64,000 nt of DNA from Actinomadura craniellae (lineage in GTDB: Bacteria > Actinomycetota > Actinomycetes > Streptosporangiales > Streptosporangiaceae), in assembly GCF_003289645.1 (NCBI RefSeq), contig NZ_QLYX01000001.1:682001-746000 (forward strand), read 5' to 3'. A program made the position numbers and the translations under genes. The notes below the pieces were generated by a model. That model was not told the origin of the DNA, did not search any database, and saw nothing but the letters and a program-made list of their open reading frames with translations. This document shows, one piece after another, positions 61,438 through 64,000 of this stretch (its first letter is position 1; every line of letters starts with the position of its first letter).

Positions 61438-62178
61438 ATGGGCGCCGACGACAACGCCGCGGGCAAGGTCGTGCTGATCACGGGTGGTGCGAAGGGGATC
61501 GGGGCCGGGGTCGCCCGCCGGCTGGCCGGTCAGGGGGCCAAGGTCGTCCTGGCCGACATCGAGGAGGAGCGCGGCACCGCGCTCGCCGCCGAACTGGGCG
61601 GCGTGTTCGTCCGGTGCGACGTGCGCGACCCCGCCGCCAGCGTCGCGGCGGTCAAGGTGGCGACCGACGAGTTCGGCGGGCTGGACATCGCCTTCCTCAA
61701 CGCCGGGATCTCCACCGGCTGCGGCCTGGAGGACGACTTCGACCCGGAGATCTACCGCCGGGCGATGGCCATCAACCTGGACGGGGTGGTGTACGGCGTG
61801 CACGCCGCGCTGCCCGCGCTGCGCGCCCGCGGCGGCGGCGACATCATCGCCACCGCCAGCATGGCCGGGCTGACCGCCGTCGGGTTCGACCCGATCTACG
61901 GGGCCAACAAGGCCGCGGTGGTCGGGCTGGTCCGCGGGCTCGCCCAGGCCCAGGCCGGCTCCGGCATCCGGGTGAACGCGCTGTGCCCGTCGTTCGCCGA
62001 CACCGACATCCTGGGGCCGCTCAGGGACGCCCTGGACTTCCCGATCCTGCCGGTGGAGACGGTGATCGACGGCTTCATGGAGATCCTCGCCGGCGGCGGC
62101 ACCGGAGAGGCATGGTACGTAGTGCCCGGCCGCACCCCCGAGCCGTTCAAGTTCCGCGGCGTCCCGGGCCCGCGCTGA
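61438..62178 (+). CDS. Short-chain dehydrogenase/reductase
   Basis: A 246-residue SDR. The ATG follows GAAAGGGACTGG. NAD(P) binding is LITGGAKGIGAGVARRLAGQ. IAFLNAGISTG replaces the NNAG motif by LNAG. The catalytic Ser is in ATASMAGL, and Tyr/Lys are in IYGANKAAVVGLVRGLAQAQ. FADTDILGPLRDALDFPILP and GTGEAWYVVPGRTPEPFKFR give an unusual end for an SDR, with an acidic and aromatic tail. Its substrate is unknown; the location next to an acyl-CoA dehydrogenase suggests fatty or branched acid metabolism. Confidence 0.9.
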   Translation: MGADDNAAGKVVLITGGAKGIGAGVARRLAGQGAKVVLADIEEERGTALAAELGGVFVRCDVRDPAASVAAVKVATDEFGGLDIAFLNAGISTGCGLEDDFDPEIYRRAMAINLDGVVYGVHAALPALRARGGGDIIATASMAGLTAVGFDPIYGANKAAVVGLVRGLAQAQAGSGIRVNALCPSFADTDILGPLRDALDFPILPVETVIDGFMEILAGGGTGEAWYVVPGRTPEPFKFRGVPGPR

Positions 62179-62185
62179 CCGGCAC

Positions 62186-62230
62186 GGACACAGACAGGAC
62201 AGGCAGGACAGCAGGACAGGGAGGACAGGC
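62186..62230 (+). repeat. Short GGACA repeat in the leader of the quinone oxidoreductase gene
   Basis: GGACA occurs five times at 62186, 62197, 62206, 62214 and 62223, spaced 8-11 bases, ending directly before the ATG. The last copies include the ribosome-binding site (AGGGAGGACAGG). Confidence 0.6.
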
Positions 62231-63187
62231 ATGCGCGCGATCCAGATCACCGAGTTCGGCGGCCCCGAGGTGCTGCGGCTCACCGACCTGCCGGACCCCG
62301 AACCCGGCACCGGCGAACTGCTCGTGGAGGTCTCCCGGGCCGGAATCAACTACGCCGACACCCACCAGGCGGAGAACTCCTACCTGTCGGCCACGAGCCT
62401 GCCGCTGGTGCCGGGCGGCGAAGTCGTCGGGCGCGCTGCGGACGGCCGCCGGGTGGTGGCACTGTGCGGGACCGGCGGTTACGCCGAGCGCGCCGTGGCC
62501 CCCACCGCGATGGCCTGGGAGGTGCCCGACGCGGTCGACGACGTGGCCGCGCTGGGCATGATCGTGCAGGGCGCCACGGCATGGGTCCTGCTGCGCCGCA
62601 ACGTCCATCTCCAGCCGGGGGAGTCGGTGGTGGTGCACGCGGCCGCGGGCGGCGTGGGCACGCTGGCGATCCAGCTCGCCCGGGCGTGGGGCGCGGGCCG
62701 GATCATCGCCACCGCCTCGTCGGAGGAGAAGCGGCGGCTCGCCCTGGAGCTGGGGGCGGACGTCGCCGTGGACGCGGGGGCCGAGGACATGAAGGCCGCG
62801 CTGATCGAGGCCAACGGCGGCCGCCGGGTCGACGTGGTGCTGGAGATGACCGGCGGCACGGTCACCGACCAGAGCCTGGCGGCGCTGGCGCCGTTCGGCC
62901 GCCTGGCCTTCTACGGCATGGCCTCGCGCGTCCCGCCGCGCCCGGTGCGGCCCGAGAGCCTGATGTCGCACTCCACCACGATCTCCGGGATGTGGCTGGC
63001 GCACGTGTTCCGGCTGCCCGGCGACGTGATGGGGACCGCGCTCAAGGAGCTGTTCGGGCTCGTCGCCGACGGCCGGCTGCGGGTGATCTCCGGCGGCGAG
63101 TACGGGCTGTCGGAGGCCCGCCGGGCGCACGAGGACATGCGCGCCCGGCGCACCACGGGCAAGCTGGTGCTCGACCCTGCCCGTTAG
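62231..63187 (+). CDS. NADPH:quinone oxidoreductase-like zinc-independent alcohol dehydrogenase family protein
   Basis: A 318-residue MDR-family enzyme. MRAIQITEFGGPEVLRLTDL is the quinone oxidoreductase start. The GHE zinc motif is absent. VVHAAAGGVGTLAIQLARAW is the cofactor site, and IIATASSEEKRRLALELGAD follows. The catalytic Tyr of the group is near NYADTHQAENSYLS. It is probably co-transcribed with the SDR (52-base gap) and reduces quinones or enones. The terminator follows. Confidence 0.92.
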   Translation: MRAIQITEFGGPEVLRLTDLPDPEPGTGELLVEVSRAGINYADTHQAENSYLSATSLPLVPGGEVVGRAADGRRVVALCGTGGYAERAVAPTAMAWEVPDAVDDVAALGMIVQGATAWVLLRRNVHLQPGESVVVHAAAGGVGTLAIQLARAWGAGRIIATASSEEKRRLALELGADVAVDAGAEDMKAALIEANGGRRVDVVLEMTGGTVTDQSLAALAPFGRLAFYGMASRVPPRPVRPESLMSHSTTISGMWLAHVFRLPGDVMGTALKELFGLVADGRLRVISGGEYGLSEARRAHEDMRARRTTGKLVLDPAR

Positions 63188-63210
63188 ACCTGCCCGCTAG
63201 AGGGGCGCAC

Positions 63211-63236
63211 GGCCCCGTCCTGACCGGGGCGGGGCC
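63211..63236 (+). terminator. 10-bp hairpin after the quinone oxidoreductase gene
   Basis: GGCCCCGTCC (63211-63220) pairs with GGGCGGGGCC (63227-63236), with one G-U pair, around a six-base loop. It lies 24 bases after the stop. Confidence 0.7.
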
Positions 63237-63260
63237 ATGCACTCTGTACGGTTTGGGACT

Positions 63261-64000
63261 GTGACCGGCATCTACATCGCGGCCATCGACGCGGCGACCA
63301 AGAAGGCGACCGTGGCGCTCGGCATGACCGAGCTGCTGGCCCGCCGGGCCGGGCGGATCGGGGTGTTCCGGCCGGTCGTCCGGTCGGGTGTCCCCGACAA
63401 CCTGGTCGAGACGTTGCGCGCCCGGTTCAAGCTCGACCTCGGCTACGCCGACTGCACCGGGGTGACCTACGAGCGGGTGCACGCCGACCCCGACGGCTCC
63501 GTCGCGGAGATCGTCGACCGCTACCGCAAACTCGCCGCCCGGTGCGAGGCCGTGGTCGTCGTCGGCACCGACTACACCGGGGTGGGGGCGCCCACCGAGT
63601 TCGAGTTCAACGTCCAACTCGCCGCGCACCTGGGCACTCCGGTGATGCTCGTGGTCAGCGGGCGCCGCCGCACCCCCGAGGACGTCGCGGCCGTGGTCGG
63701 GCTGGCCGTCGAGGAGATACGGCGCGAGCACGCCGCCGCGCTGGGCTGTGTGATCACCCGGGTCGACCCGGCCGGGCTGGCCGCGACGACCGCCCGGCTG
63801 GCGCGGGCCGAGCCGCCGGTCTTCGTGCTCCCCGAGGTGCCGCGGCTGGCCGCGCCCACGATGAACGACCTGATGACGGCCTGCTCCGGCTACCTGATGA
63901 TCGGTGACGAGCAGCGGCTGGGCCGGGAGGTGGGCGGGCTGATGGTGGGCGCCATGTCGCTGCCCAACATCCTCAACCGGCTGACCGAGGGGGTGACGGT
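63261..64000 (+). CDS. pta: Phosphate acetyltransferase, N-terminal part (cut by window end)
   Basis: The frame starts at GTG 63261 and runs through the window end, giving 246 codons. The first 220 residues are the N-terminal P-loop-like domain of long Pta proteins: IYIAAIDAATKKATVALGMT, VGVFRPVVRSG-type residues (IGVFRPVVRSGVPDNLVETL) and EAVVVVGTDYTGVGAPTEFE. The DRTGG domain begins at about MNDLMTACSGYLMIGDEQRL. The usual P-loop GDTGKST is degenerate here (AATKKAT). The catalytic C-terminal domain lies outside the window. Ackerman-type acetate metabolism, with AckA, would follow if the locus is standard. Confidence 0.85.
   Translation, partial: MTGIYIAAIDAATKKATVALGMTELLARRAGRIGVFRPVVRSGVPDNLVETLRARFKLDLGYADCTGVTYERVHADPDGSVAEIVDRYRKLAARCEAVVVVGTDYTGVGAPTEFEFNVQLAAHLGTPVMLVVSGRRRTPEDVAAVVGLAVEEIRREHAAALGCVITRVDPAGLAATTARLARAEPPVFVLPEVPRLAAPTMNDLMTACSGYLMIGDEQRLGREVGGLMVGAMSLPNILNRLTEGVT

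Overview
The window is 64 kb of very GC-rich DNA with GTG/TTG starts, frequent ATGA/GTGA/TGATG gene junctions and a typical actinomycete gene content: DtxR-type iron boxes, an XRE/DUF5753 regulator, SigE-family and SigB/F-type sigma factors, a polyprenyl-synthase encapsulin and several ArsR/TetR regulators. It fits a filamentous actinomycete (Streptosporangiales/Thermomonosporaceae-like is my guess; genus not determinable). I saw no rRNA, tRNA, CRISPR array, transposase or phage gene. It looks like chromosomal DNA.

Layout. 1-5.6 kb: the tail of a type B carboxylesterase, a three-gene overlapping operon (jelly-roll-like protein, radical SAM/SPASM protein, FGE/SUMF1-like protein without the FGE cysteine pair) and a WGR/beta-propeller protein. 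5.7-13.2 kb: a secreted protein resembling PHM-type copper monooxygenases, a PepSY membrane protein, a sigma/partner pair, a peptidoglycan-binding protein, a YciI protein and NhaA. 13.3-16.6 kb: two ArsR regulators with visible operators, an old-yellow-enzyme reductase and a P450.

16.8-27.5 kb: a probable ketone-body locus. It has a secreted 3-hydroxybutyrate-oligomer hydrolase, both 3-oxoacid CoA-transferase subunits, a complete branched-chain-type ABC importer, 3-hydroxybutyrate dehydrogenase and a GAF/PucR-type regulator. Together they would give oligomer, then monomer, uptake, acetoacetate and acetoacetyl-CoA. 27.6-30.0 kb: a general-stress sigma factor, small proteins and a VOC protein.

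30.0-34.3 kb: a family 2B encapsulin operon with two shell proteins, each carrying a cyclic-nucleotide-binding-like insert, a polyprenyl synthase cargo and a strong terminator. The two shell genes are mosaics: long tracts are identical at the DNA level while the inserts have diverged.

34.4-43.3 kb: a divergent iron-regulated heme locus around two DtxR-type boxes. Leftward are a neocarzinostatin-fold surface protein, HmuT, HmuU, HmuV and a DUF2470-heme oxygenase fusion. Rightward are two more neocarzinostatin-fold proteins (one with a WxL-like domain), a WxLIP-like protein and a membrane protein with a cytoplasmic HTH-like tail. I see no HtaA domain, so the neocarzinostatin-like proteins are candidates for the heme-capturing surface components. 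This is the most interesting system in the window.

43.1-56.4 kb: an ABC exporter pair, a HemK2/CDGSH/heme-oxygenase-like/GCS2 neighbourhood, a large LuxR regulator, PPK1, a sulfotransferase, an XRE regulator, and an anti-anti-sigma (STAS) and anti-sigma-type ATPase pair. 56.9-64 kb: an OleA-like/OleC-like pair, a TetR regulator with acyl-CoA dehydrogenase and a likely operator, an SDR, a quinone oxidoreductase and the start of phosphate acetyltransferase, cut by the window end.
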